Source: Streptomyces scopuliridis RB72 (lineage in GTDB: Bacteria > Actinomycetota > Actinomycetes > Streptomycetales > Streptomycetaceae). From it: a stretch of 64,000 nucleotides of DNA. Of this stretch, positions 8,947-17,310 are shown piece after piece. Every line of letters begins with the position of its first letter. Position 1 is the first letter of the stretch. Where the stretch lies: contig NZ_JOEI01000005.1 of assembly GCF_000718095.1 (NCBI RefSeq), forward strand, positions 248,001-312,000, read 5' to 3'. The notes below the pieces were generated by a model. It made no database searches. It was not told the origin of the DNA and saw only the letters and a program-made list of their open reading frames with translations. Position numbers and translations under genes: made by a program.

Positions 8947-9198
8947 ATGACCACCACCACGTCCCTTACATCGAGCACGTCGGGTGAGTGCACCGCGGCG
9001 CGGGCCTATCTTCGCCTCCTGGCGGCCGTGCGCGCCGTACTGGACGACCCGCTGCAGGCGTCCCTGGCGGCGCCGCTGCTCGCCGCCCCGATCGCCGAGG
9101 CGGACGAAGCGCTCCGCGCGGCGGGTCTGGCGGGCAACGAGCGGGAGTTCCTCCATCTGGTGGCCGCGCAGGCACTGGCTCAGCGGCCTCACACATGA
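8947..9198 (+). CDS. Small hypothetical protein, 83 residues
   Basis: A Ser/Thr-rich start is followed by an amphipathic, Ala/Leu-rich helical region (RAYLRLLAAVRAVLDD... EADEALRAAGLAGNEREFLHLVAAQAL). AGAGGAAG 6-13 bases upstream is a good ribosome-binding site, which supports a real gene. No family recognised. It ends just before a strong hairpin shared with the convergent mannosidase gene. Confidence 0.6.
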   Translation: MTTTTSLTSSTSGECTAARAYLRLLAAVRAVLDDPLQASLAAPLLAAPIAEADEALRAAGLAGNEREFLHLVAAQALAQRPHT

Positions 9199-9207
9199 CG
9201 GCACGAC

Positions 9208-9239
9208 GGCGGACGCCCTGTCTGATGAGGGCGCCCGCC
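9208..9239. terminator. Convergent terminator hairpin
   Basis: GGCGGACGCCCT / AGGGCGCCCGCC, a 12-bp stem with one mismatch and an 8-nt loop. It lies between the stop codons of the 83-residue protein gene (plus) and the alpha-mannosidase gene (minus) and can act in both directions. Confidence 0.75.
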
Positions 9240-9257
9240 GCGTGTGCCGGCCGGAGG

Positions 9258-12200
9258 TCAGCCGCGCGTCAGCCGCAGCGTGACCAGTTCGAACGGACGC
9301 AGTGCCAGCTGGACGGACCCGTCTGCCAACTCTGGCAGCTCCACATCCGCCAGCGGACGCTCCAGCAGATCGGTCACGGCCAGTCCGGTCGTCTCGAAGC
9401 CGACGTCGACCCGTACCTTCGCCCGTCCGCCGGTCGACTCGTAGAGCCGTACGACCAGATCGCCGCTCTCGTCGTCGGCCAGCTTGACGGCGCTGACGAC
9501 GACGGCGTCGTTGTCGACGCTCACCAGCGGGGCCACCTCGGCGTCGCCCGGGATCCGGCGCTCCGGCAGGTTCACGCGGTAGCCCTCGCGGACCGCGTCA
9601 CCGATCGACGCACCGGGCGCCAGGGCGTGCCGGAAGCGGTGGACGCCCTGGTCCGTCTCGGGGTCGGGGAAGCGCGGGGCGCGCAGCAGCGAGACCCGGA
9701 CGGTCGTGGTCGTACCGGCGTCCGAGGCGCGGACCGTACGGGTCACGTCATGTCCGTACGTCGAGTCGTTGACCAGCGCGACACCCCACCCCGGCTCCTC
9801 CAGATGCACGAAGCGGTGGTTGCACGCCTCGAACTTGGCCGCCTCCCAGCTGGTGTTGGTGTGGGTGGCCCGGTACACATGGCCGAACTGGGTCTCCGAC
9901 GCGTACCGCTCGGCGTGGACGTCCAGCGGGAACGCCGCCTTGAGGAACTTCTCCGTCTCGTGCCAGTCGACCTCGGTGTCGATGTCGAGCCGCTTGACCC
10001 CGGGGGCGAGCGTCAGCAGCTGGGTGACCTTCGAGGAGCCGAAGCCGCGTACGACCCGGACTCCGACCGCGCCGGCCGACAGCGCCTCAGCCTGGGCGTC
10101 GCTCTCCCCGACCGGGGTGAGTACGTCGAGGTCCGTCAGATCGGTGACGGTGTTCCGGTAGAACTCGTCCACGTCCCACGCGTCCCACTGGTTCGGGAAG
10201 TCGGGGTGGATCTGGAGGAGGTTGGCCGCCTCGCCGGGGGCGACGGTCTCGCGCTCCGCGCTGATGTCGTAGACGGAGACGACCAGGCCGCGGCTGTCGA
10301 CCTCCACTTCGAGCAGCCCGTTGCTGAGGACATATCCGCCACCCTCGCGCGGCGACAGCTGCGCGCTGCCGCTCCCGCCGACCGGTCCCGCCGCGCCCGC
10401 CGGGACACCGCCGCGCGCGTGCGGCGCGGAGTTGAAGAGCAGGGTCGTCCCGCCGGACACGTCCCCGGCGAGAGCGCGCTGCGCCGTGTCCACGATCGCG
10501 TTCAGCTCGGCCGCGACGGCCGCGTAGGTCTTCTCCGCCTCGCGGTGCACCCAGGCGATCGACGAGCCGGGCAGGATGTCATGGAACTGGTGCAGCAGCA
10601 CGGTCTTCCAGATCCGGTCCAGCTGCTCGTACGGGTACGGCGCGCCGGTGCGTACGGCGGCGGTCGCGGCCCACAGCTCGGCCTCCCGCAGCAGATGCTC
10701 GCTCCGCCGGTTGCCCTGCTTGGTCTTGGCCTGGCTGGTGAGGGTGGCGCGGTGCAGCTCCAGATACAGCTCGCCCACCCAGACGGGCGGATTGGGGTAC
10801 TCCGCCTCGGCCTTGGCGAAGAACTCACCGGGCGTCTCCCACTCGACCGTCGCGGAGCCTTCGAGACTGCGCAGCCGGGCCGCCTTGGCGATCATCTCGC
10901 GGGTCGTGCCGCCGCCTCCGTCGCCCCAGCCGGTCGGCGCGAGGGAGTGCCTGGCGACGCCCTTCTCCTTGAAGTTCTTGGCGGCGTGGGCGATCTGCTC
11001 GCCCGTCATCGAGCAGTTGTATGTGTCGACGGGCGGGAAGTGGGTGAAGATGCGCGTGCCGTCGATGCCCTCCCAGCGGAAGGTGTGGTGCGGGAATTTA
11101 TTGATCGTGGACCAGCTGATCTTCTGGGTCAGCAGCCACTTGGACCCGGCGGCCTTGATGATCTGCGGCAGCCCCGCCGCGAAACCGAAGGTGTCGGGCA
11201 GCCACGCCTCGTCGTTCTCGATACCGAACTCGTCGAGGAAGAAGCGCTTGCCGTGCACGAACTGCCGGGCCATCGCCTCGGAGCCGGGCATATTGGTGTC
11301 GGACTCCACCCACATACCGCCGGCCGGTACGAACCGGCCGTCGGCCACGGCCCGCTTGACCTTGGCGTAGACCTCGGGCCGGTGCTCCTTGATCCAGGCG
11401 AACTGCTGCGCCTGCGACATCGCGAAGACGAACTCGGGCTCGTCCTCCAGCAGCGCAGTCATATTGGCGGTCGTACGGGCGACCTTGCGTACCGTCTCGC
11501 GCAGCGGCCACAGCCAGGCGGAGTCGATATGGGCATGGCCGACCGCGCTGAGGCGGTGCGCTGTCGGCGGCGCGGGGGTCGCCAGGACCTCGGCGAGCCG
11601 TTCCCTGGCCGCCGCCGCGGTGCCGTTCACGTCCTGGAGGTCGACCGCGTCGAGCGCGCGGCTGATCGCGCGCAGGATCTCCCAGCGGCGGGCGCCGTCG
11701 ACGGGCAGCTCGGCCATCAGCTCCCCCAGCACCTCCAGGTCCTGGATCAGCTGCCAGACGGTCTCGTCGAAGACCGCGAGATCCATCCGGGCCAGGGTGT
11801 ACTGCGGCTCGCTGCCCGCGGTCTCCTTGTCACCGAGCCTGGTCGGCAGGAAGGGGTGGTAGTCGAGGATCACCGGGTTGGAGGCGGCCTCGACATGGAG
11901 GAGCACTTCTTCACCGCCCGCGACGGGCGCTCCGATCCGTACCCACTGGTTGCGCGGGTTGAGGCCCTTCACCGGGGTGCCGTCGGGCCGGTAGACCAGG
12001 CCCTCGCACTGGAAGCCGGGCATGTTCTCGTCGAAGCCGAGGTCGAGGATCGCCTCGACCGTACGGCCCGCCCAGTTCTCGGGGACGGTCCCGGAGACCC
12101 GGAACCAGCTGGTGCCCCAGGGCGCGCCCCACCGGTCGCCGGCCTTGACCGGCTCGGCCGGGCCCGCCAGGCCCTCTTCGACGGGTACGGGTTCGCCCGG

Positions 12201-12314
12201 CGCGTTCCAGACAGCGACGTCCAGCGGTATCGATTCGGGGTATACGGCGGGCCGGATGCGCTCGTCGAGGACGCGCTTGAGGCGGGCCTCCACCAGGCTG
12301 CGGTCGTCGTGCAT
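9258..12314 (-). CDS. Alpha-mannosidase, glycoside hydrolase family 38
   Basis: A 1018-residue GH38 enzyme of normal length for the bacterial/lysosomal-type branch. It hydrolyses alpha-mannosides by a zinc-dependent retaining mechanism. GHAHIDSAWLWPLRET (about residues 265-280) supplies the zinc His and Asp; DEAWLPDTFGFAAGLPQI holds the nucleophile Asp region; HQFHDILPGSSI is the conserved late zinc-His motif. No signal peptide is seen, so it acts in the cytosol on imported oligosaccharides. CAGGAG 9 nt before the ATG is its ribosome-binding site. It is the last gene of the sugar locus, after the GH5-like enzyme and ABC permeases, and probably shares LacI control. Confidence 0.96.
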   Translation of the reverse strand: MHDDRSLVEARLKRVLDERIRPAVYPESIPLDVAVWNAPGEPVPVEEGLAGPAEPVKAGDRWGAPWGTSWFRVSGTVPENWAGRTVEAILDLGFDENMPGFQCEGLVYRPDGTPVKGLNPRNQWVRIGAPVAGGEEVLLHVEAASNPVILDYHPFLPTRLGDKETAGSEPQYTLARMDLAVFDETVWQLIQDLEVLGELMAELPVDGARRWEILRAISRALDAVDLQDVNGTAAAARERLAEVLATPAPPTAHRLSAVGHAHIDSAWLWPLRETVRKVARTTANMTALLEDEPEFVFAMSQAQQFAWIKEHRPEVYAKVKRAVADGRFVPAGGMWVESDTNMPGSEAMARQFVHGKRFFLDEFGIENDEAWLPDTFGFAAGLPQIIKAAGSKWLLTQKISWSTINKFPHHTFRWEGIDGTRIFTHFPPVDTYNCSMTGEQIAHAAKNFKEKGVARHSLAPTGWGDGGGGTTREMIAKAARLRSLEGSATVEWETPGEFFAKAEAEYPNPPVWVGELYLELHRATLTSQAKTKQGNRRSEHLLREAELWAATAAVRTGAPYPYEQLDRIWKTVLLHQFHDILPGSSIAWVHREAEKTYAAVAAELNAIVDTAQRALAGDVSGGTTLLFNSAPHARGGVPAGAAGPVGGSGSAQLSPREGGGYVLSNGLLEVEVDSRGLVVSVYDISAERETVAPGEAANLLQIHPDFPNQWDAWDVDEFYRNTVTDLTDLDVLTPVGESDAQAEALSAGAVGVRVVRGFGSSKVTQLLTLAPGVKRLDIDTEVDWHETEKFLKAAFPLDVHAERYASETQFGHVYRATHTNTSWEAAKFEACNHRFVHLEEPGWGVALVNDSTYGHDVTRTVRASDAGTTTTVRVSLLRAPRFPDPETDQGVHRFRHALAPGASIGDAVREGYRVNLPERRIPGDAEVAPLVSVDNDAVVVSAVKLADDESGDLVVRLYESTGGRAKVRVDVGFETTGLAVTDLLERPLADVELPELADGSVQLALRPFELVTLRLTRG

Positions 12315-12380
12315 GAGGGGGTGCTCCTGAGGTGCGTGTGGGTGCGGGTTACCGGGAAGGGTCAGGGACTACACGTACAC

Positions 12381-12440
12381 GGGATACGGGTCGGCGCGAT
12401 ACGGGCCGGAGGGATACGGGCCGGCGCGATACGGGTCATG
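12381..12440. repeat. Four-copy 15-bp direct repeat (two 30-bp units)
   Basis: GATACGGG recurs at 12383, 12398, 12413 and 12428, exactly 15 bp apart, with intervening CGG-rich bases; the 30-bp units 12381-12410 and 12411-12440 are nearly identical. The array lies in the 160-bp gap between the GH5-like and GH38 genes, upstream of the GH38 start on the minus strand. Confidence 0.85.
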
Positions 12441-12474
12441 GGGCAGGTACTACCCGTTTCCCCGGTCACCGGAC

Positions 12475-13758
12475 TCACCGGACCTGATCCGGGTGGACGA
12501 CCTCGGTGATGTGGCGGGCCGCCAGATGCTCCCTGTCCTCGGCGCGGCTCGCGAGGACGGCGGTGGGGCGGGCGCCCGCCTCGGTGAGCCGCGCGAAGGC
12601 CTCGAAGAACGCCCCGCCGGGACGGCAGGTGCTCCGGGCGGGCGCCCGCTCACCGTCCCCCACCGGGTAGTCCGCGGTCTCGTCGTCACCGATGTCGACC
12701 ACGAGCGCGGTGGTGCGGGGCGCCGGGCGGTACGTTCTGCCGCGCCACTCCTCGACGATCCGGGCGATGGACTTCCCGGCCGGTTTGACCTGCCGGTCGT
12801 TCGTCAGCAGGCCGAGGCTGTATTCCAGTTCGGGGAAGTCGGCGAGCGAGCGCGACACATCGTGCGAGCACCACCAGGTGACGCCCCAGACATCGGGGCA
12901 GTCCAGCGCGTTGGCCACGGTCGCTTCGGTGAACGCGGCGGCGTGCTCGGCCGCGATCAGCGGCGCCGGGGCGCCGACCTCCTGGAGCCAGACCGGCCGG
13001 TGCGGATCCAGCGCCCACGCCTTGGACAGCTCGATCAGATAGGCGGCGTGGTGCTCGGTGGCGGTGCCGGTGCGGCCGTGCCGCTGCGCGGTGCCGTTGA
13101 AGACCCAGGAGTGTACGGCCGTGACGGCGCCGATCCTGGCCGCGTGCGCGGGGGTGAAGGCGTGCTCGTCCTGGTACCAGGCGGCGTCGTACTCGGCGTG
13201 CAGATGGAGCTTGCCGGGCGCCCCCTCCTCGCACGCGGCCAGCAGCCGCCGGAGCCAGTCGGCGGCCTGCGCGGGGGTGATGGGGTCGGGATCGGGGTGC
13301 GGCGGCCCGGAGAACTGGTTGATCTCGTTGCCGATGGTCATACCGATGAAGTTCGGCCGGTCGGCGAGGGCGGCGGCGAGCGTACGGAGATACTCCGCCT
13401 GCCCCGCGACGACATCGTTGTCAGTGAAGATGTTCCGCCGGTGCCAGGTCTGGGTCCAGGCGGGCAGGAAGTCGAAGCTCGACAAGTGGCCCTGGAGTCC
13501 GTCGACATTGACGTCCAGACCGCGTTCGGCGGCGGCGTCGGCGAGCTGGACGAGCTGTTCGACGGCGCGGGGCCTGATGAGTGTGCGGTTGGGCTGGAAG
13601 AGCGGCCAGAGCGGGAAGACCCGGATGTGGTCCAGGCCGAGTCCCGCGATCGAGTCCAGGTCGGCGCGTACCTCGTCGAGATCGAAGTCCAGCCAGTGGT
13701 GGAACCAGCCCTGGCTGGGCGTGTAGTTGGCGCCGAAGCGCGGCGCGGGAGTGCTCAT
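12475..13758 (-). CDS. Glycoside hydrolase, GH5/cellulase-like TIM barrel
   Basis: A 427-residue cytosolic TIM-barrel hydrolase. The start FGANYTPSQGWFHHWLDFD and the strand-4 motif IGMTIGNEINQF, with the acid/base Glu after Asn, fit clan GH-A (GH5 and relatives). WLQEVGAP near residue 280 supplies the probable nucleophile Glu. WGVTWWCSHDVSRSL is the usual aromatic loop. With no signal peptide and its place between an ABC sugar transporter and an alpha-mannosidase, it most likely cuts imported manno-oligosaccharides; the exact linkage is not visible. Confidence 0.83.
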   Translation of the reverse strand: MSTPAPRFGANYTPSQGWFHHWLDFDLDEVRADLDSIAGLGLDHIRVFPLWPLFQPNRTLIRPRAVEQLVQLADAAAERGLDVNVDGLQGHLSSFDFLPAWTQTWHRRNIFTDNDVVAGQAEYLRTLAAALADRPNFIGMTIGNEINQFSGPPHPDPDPITPAQAADWLRRLLAACEEGAPGKLHLHAEYDAAWYQDEHAFTPAHAARIGAVTAVHSWVFNGTAQRHGRTGTATEHHAAYLIELSKAWALDPHRPVWLQEVGAPAPLIAAEHAAAFTEATVANALDCPDVWGVTWWCSHDVSRSLADFPELEYSLGLLTNDRQVKPAGKSIARIVEEWRGRTYRPAPRTTALVVDIGDDETADYPVGDGERAPARSTCRPGGAFFEAFARLTEAGARPTAVLASRAEDREHLAARHITEVVHPDQVR

Positions 13759-13839
13759 ACTGGCAACGTTGTCCTGGTTCTGTGGCGCGTTGGACAGCGG
13801 GCGGGGGTACGGGATCTGCGGCGGGGCGCGGGCCTGTTG

Positions 13840-14700
13840 TCAGCCCTTTACGGCGCCTTCGCCGACGCCCCGGAAGAAGTAACGCTGGAGACAGGCGAAG
13901 AGCACGATGAGCGGCACGACAGCGATGACCGTACCCGCCGCGACCAGCCGTGGGTCCTGGGCGAAGGTGCCGTGCAGATAGTTCAGTCCGATGGTCAGGG
14001 TGAAGTTCTCCGGGTCGCTGAGGACGATCAGCGGCCAGAGGAAGTCGTCCCAGGCGCCCATGAAGGCGAAGATCGCCACCACCGCGAGGGTGCCCTTGAC
14101 CGATGGCAGCGCGATCCGCAGGAACCGCTGCCAGGTGTTGGCCCCGTCGACGAAGGCCGCTTCCTCCACCTCCTGCGGAAGGTTGAGGAAGGCGTTGCGC
14201 ATCAGCAGGACGTTCATCGCGCCGATGGATCCCGGCAGCAGCACCCCGAGCAGGGTGTTGTTCAGACCGAGATCACGCATGGTGGTGAACTGGGCGATGA
14301 TGATGCCCTCGACGGGCACGAGCATGGCGAGGATGAACGCGAGGGTCGCGGCGCGGCGGCCTCGGTAGCGCATCCGGGCCAGCGCGTAACCGGCCAGCGC
14401 GGCGCCGGCGCAGTTGGTGATCACATTGGCGGAGGCGACCTTGAGGGAGTTGAACGCGTAGTCCCAGACGGGGATGATCTCGGCGACCCGGCCGAAGTTG
14501 TCCAGCGTCGGCTCGCTCGGGAGGAACTTCGGCGGGGAGCTGTAGATGTCCTCGTGCATGCCCTTGAGCGAGGTGGACAACTGCCACACGAACGGTCCGA
14601 TCATCACGAGCAGCATCACGAGCAGCAGGACGTACCGCAGCGCGAGCTGCCAGGGTGCGATGCGCCGGCCGTCGGCGTCGATGGTCTTCGGGAAGCTCAC
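13840..14700 (-). CDS. Carbohydrate ABC transporter permease (MalG/UgpE type)
   Basis: A 286-residue inner-membrane permease with six helices. The EAA loop that docks the ATPase reads EEAAFVDGANTWQRFLRIALP, near residue 190. The GTG start overlaps the stop of the upstream permease gene as GTGA, giving translational coupling. A GH5-like gene follows 81 bp downstream. No ATPase gene lies in the locus; streptomycete sugar importers of this kind normally use a shared MsiK-type ATPase encoded elsewhere. Confidence 0.95.
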   Translation of the reverse strand: MSFPKTIDADGRRIAPWQLALRYVLLLVMLLVMIGPFVWQLSTSLKGMHEDIYSSPPKFLPSEPTLDNFGRVAEIIPVWDYAFNSLKVASANVITNCAGAALAGYALARMRYRGRRAATLAFILAMLVPVEGIIIAQFTTMRDLGLNNTLLGVLLPGSIGAMNVLLMRNAFLNLPQEVEEAAFVDGANTWQRFLRIALPSVKGTLAVVAIFAFMGAWDDFLWPLIVLSDPENFTLTIGLNYLHGTFAQDPRLVAAGTVIAVVPLIVLFACLQRYFFRGVGEGAVKG

Positions 14701-15677
14701 GCGTCCTCCTTGCGGTCGGCGCGGAGCACCAGCAGCATCAGGGCGACCGTGACGACGAAGACCACCACGGAGATGGCGGAGGCGTAGCCGACCCGGCCGC
14801 TCAGCCCGGTTCCGACCCGCTGGACGAGCATCACCAGCGTGGTGTCCTCCCCGGCGGGGCCGCCGCTGGGCCCGGCCATCAGATAGACCTCGGAGAACAC
14901 CTTGAAGGCGGCGACCGACGACAGCGCCCCGACGAGGACCATGGTGGAACGGACCGCCGGTACGGTGACGGTGACGAAGCGACGGATGGCGCCCGCCCCG
15001 TCCACGGCGGCGGCCTCGTGCAACTCGCGCGGCACGTTGGCCAGCGCGGCCAGGTAAATGATCATGTAGTAGCCGAGGCCCTTCCAGACCGTGACGGCCA
15101 TCGCGCTGAACAGCAGCAGCCACTGGTCGCTGAGGAAGCCGATCCTGCCGGCCCCCACCGCCTCCAGCACCGCGTTGATCAGTCCCCGGTCGTCCAGCAT
15201 CCACACCCAGATCAGCCCGACCACCACGATCGAGGCGACCACGGGGGTGTAGAAGGCGGAGCGGAAGAACGTGATGCCGGGGATGTTGCGCTGGACGAGG
15301 AGGGCGAGCAGCAGGGGCAGGATGATCAGCGCCGGGACGACCCCGACGACATACAGCGCGCTGTTCCGCAGGCCGATCCAGAACATCTCGTCATGGATCA
15401 GTTCCCGGAAGTTGGCCAGCCCCACGAACTCGCCGGGGACCAGGGTCCGCCGGTCGGTGAAGGAGTTGACCAGCGTGCTGAGGAACGGATAGAGGCTGAA
15501 GGCACCGACGATCAGCAGTCCCGGCGCGGCGAACAGCCAGGGGCTGAAGGAAAGTTGGCGTCTGATGCCGGTCGCGGGGCCGCGGCGGGGCCCACGGCCG
15601 GAGCCGGAGCTCCGGTGCGTGGGCCCCGCCGCGGCGGCGTCCGAGGAGAGCGCCCTGGGAGCGGTGGTGCTTTTCAT
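14697..15677 (-). CDS. Carbohydrate ABC transporter permease (MalF/UgpA type)
   Basis: A 326-residue permease. A 45-residue Ser/Gly/Arg-rich cytosolic start is followed by six helices (first: LFAAPGLLIVGAFSLYPFLS). The EAA loop is HEAAAVDGAGAIRRFVTVTVP. It pairs with the downstream MalG-type permease and the upstream binding protein, whose stop lies 17 bp away on the far side. Together they form the membrane channel of an oligosaccharide importer. Confidence 0.95.
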   Translation of the reverse strand: MKSTTAPRALSSDAAAAGPTHRSSGSGRGPRRGPATGIRRQLSFSPWLFAAPGLLIVGAFSLYPFLSTLVNSFTDRRTLVPGEFVGLANFRELIHDEMFWIGLRNSALYVVGVVPALIILPLLLALLVQRNIPGITFFRSAFYTPVVASIVVVGLIWVWMLDDRGLINAVLEAVGAGRIGFLSDQWLLLFSAMAVTVWKGLGYYMIIYLAALANVPRELHEAAAVDGAGAIRRFVTVTVPAVRSTMVLVGALSSVAAFKVFSEVYLMAGPSGGPAGEDTTLVMLVQRVGTGLSGRVGYASAISVVVFVVTVALMLLVLRADRKEDA

Positions 15678-15694
15678 GGTGCGGGGCTCGGCTC

Positions 15695-16987
15695 TCAGCT
15701 CTGCTTGAGCAGGGTGTCGCAGGCCTCGACCGCGCGGTCGAGCGCCTCCTGGGGGCTCTGCTTGCCCTGGAGCGCCTTGGCGACCTGGTTGCGCAGCTCG
15801 GTCTTCATCTGCTCGCTGAACAGGACGGGCGTGTAATTGACGGCCGTCTTCAGGGACTTGGCGGCGGCGACGCGTACGCGCGTCTCGTCGGTGCCGTCCT
15901 CCTTGGTGAAGTACGGGTCGTCCAGGGAGCCCTTGGTGCTCGGGAAGATGGCGACCTGCTTGGCGAACGACATCTGGCGGGTCGCGTCGGTCACGAAGTG
16001 GGCGAACGCCACGGCGGCGGGCTTCTGCTTGGTCTTCTCGTTCACCATGACGCCCATGACGTACATGTTGACCTTGCCGGTGCTGGTGACCTGGTCGGTG
16101 ATCCCGATGTTCTTGTAGAGCGTCGGGGCCTTGGTCTTGAAGTTCTCCAGGTCCAGCGCGCTGCCCGGGTTCATGGCCACGGACTCGGTGAGGAACTTGG
16201 TCCCGGAGGACTCGGGCGTGGCGGTGAGCGCCTGCGGGTCGAGCGCCTTCTTGTCGAACAACTCCTTGTAGCGGGTGAGCATTTCCACCCCCTTGGCGTC
16301 GTTGAAGGCGAAGCCGGTGCCTTCCTTGTTCATCAGCTGGACGCCGTAGCGGCCGAAGTCCTCGATGGTGGGCACCTGCGCGAGCGTGGCGATCTCGCCG
16401 TCGCTCTGCTTGGCCAGCTTCAGCCCCTGGTCGAAGACCTCGTCATAGGTCGTCGGCGGCTTCTCGGGGTCGAGTCCGGCCTCCTCGAAGAGCCGCTTGT
16501 TGTAGAACATCGGGCCGGTGTTGAGGTACCAGGGGAAGCCGTACGTGCCGTCCATGCCCGGGATCTGGTGGCTCTGCCACGCGCCCGGCAGATACTCGTC
16601 GCGGAACGAGGCCGCCGTCTCGTCCTTGTCGAGGTCGAGCGCGAGCCCGGCCTTCGCCAGCGGGGCCACCAGGTCGGGCGAGACATTGACGACGTCCGGC
16701 AGCGTGCCGCCGGCGGCGTCGGCGCTCAGCTTGTCGGCGTAGCCCTCGGCCGGCCGGTCGACCCACTTCACCTCGGTGTCGGGGTACTTCTTCTCGAAGT
16801 CCTTGATGACTCCGTTGAAGTAGTCCTTGAAGTTGGCCTGGAGGTTCCAGGTCTGGAAGGTGATCTTGCCCTTGACCGGGCCCGAGGCGTCGGAGGAATC
16901 GTCGCCGGAACCTCCACTGCAGGCGCTGAGTGGCAGAACGGTGGCGAGAACAGCGGCGACAGCGACTGCTCTTCGGGAGATGCGCAC
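15695..16987 (-). CDS. Extracellular sugar-binding lipoprotein of ABC transporter
   Basis: A 430-residue family 1 solute-binding protein. The signal peptide VRISRRAVAVAAVLATVLPLS ends in the lipobox LSAC, so the mature protein is anchored by a lipidated Cys. KGKITFQTWNLQANF begins the first lobe. I chose the GTG at 16987 because AAGGAG lies 9 nt upstream and the signal peptide starts there; the longer open frame to 17176 runs through the LacI operator region. It is the first gene of the importer/hydrolase operon, divergent from the LacI gene. The ligand is probably a mannose-containing oligosaccharide, judged by the co-encoded hydrolases. Confidence 0.93.
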   Translation of the reverse strand: MRISRRAVAVAAVLATVLPLSACSGGSGDDSSDASGPVKGKITFQTWNLQANFKDYFNGVIKDFEKKYPDTEVKWVDRPAEGYADKLSADAAGGTLPDVVNVSPDLVAPLAKAGLALDLDKDETAASFRDEYLPGAWQSHQIPGMDGTYGFPWYLNTGPMFYNKRLFEEAGLDPEKPPTTYDEVFDQGLKLAKQSDGEIATLAQVPTIEDFGRYGVQLMNKEGTGFAFNDAKGVEMLTRYKELFDKKALDPQALTATPESSGTKFLTESVAMNPGSALDLENFKTKAPTLYKNIGITDQVTSTGKVNMYVMGVMVNEKTKQKPAAVAFAHFVTDATRQMSFAKQVAIFPSTKGSLDDPYFTKEDGTDETRVRVAAAKSLKTAVNYTPVLFSEQMKTELRNQVAKALQGKQSPQEALDRAVEACDTLLKQS

Positions 16988-17162
16988 GGAGAACGGCTCC
17001 TTTGCTCGGACCAGGCGTGCGTACGGCCAGCCGGAGCTGCGAGCCACGGCTGCATATGTCCAGCAGACCTTGCAATGCGTTCGGGTGAAAGTCAACACAT
17101 TCGTGCGACAAAAGCCCATCGTTCTGGTATCACAGCAGGTCAGAGCGGTTCTTTTGCTTTCC

Positions 17163-17192
17163 TTGCGGTATGACACTAATGCGCTTTAGGAT
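17163..17192 (+). promoter_or_regulatory. Candidate promoter of the LacI gene
   Basis: TTGCGG (17163-17168), an 18-bp spacer and TAGGAT (17187-17192) form a plausible vegetative promoter. The left LacI operator overlaps the spacer and -10 box. The rest of the 323-bp divergent gap (16988-17310) holds the operators and the two ribosome-binding sites; I see no gene in it. Confidence 0.5.
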
Positions 17193-17214
17193 GCTCTGAC
17201 TCAAGCGCATTAGT
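17175..17214. promoter_or_regulatory. Twin LacI-type operators in a long inverted repeat
   Basis: A perfect 12-bp inverted repeat ACTAATGCGCTT (17175-17186) / AAGCGCATTAGT (17203-17214) with a 16-bp spacer. Each arm also lies within its own near-palindrome with a central CG, the hallmark of LacI-family operators: CTAATGCGCTTTAG (17176-17189) and CTCAAGCGCATTAG (17200-17213). The two sites are 24 bp apart centre to centre. They sit between the divergent LacI gene and the importer operon, so one repressor could control both directions. Confidence 0.8.
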
Positions 17215-17310
17215 ACGGGGTCCACATGGCTCGTCCGGTACGGCCGGAAGGCCCTGCGATGCCCCCGTTGCGGAGAACGCACCGGGGAACGCGAGAAAAG
17301 AGGCACACGG

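Noticed and set aside
12381..12440. CRISPR-like array
   Set aside because: Units are contiguous and only 15 bp, with no unique spacers and no cas genes.
8988..12509. Open frame of over 1100 codons on the plus strand opposite the mannosidase gene
   Set aside because: It is a by-product of GC-rich codon use in the minus-strand GH38 gene; the translation is low-complexity and lacks any family motif.
16988..17176. N-terminal extension of the sugar-binding protein to 17176
   Set aside because: The lipoprotein signal peptide and AAGGAG both point to GTG at 16987; the extension would run through the operators.
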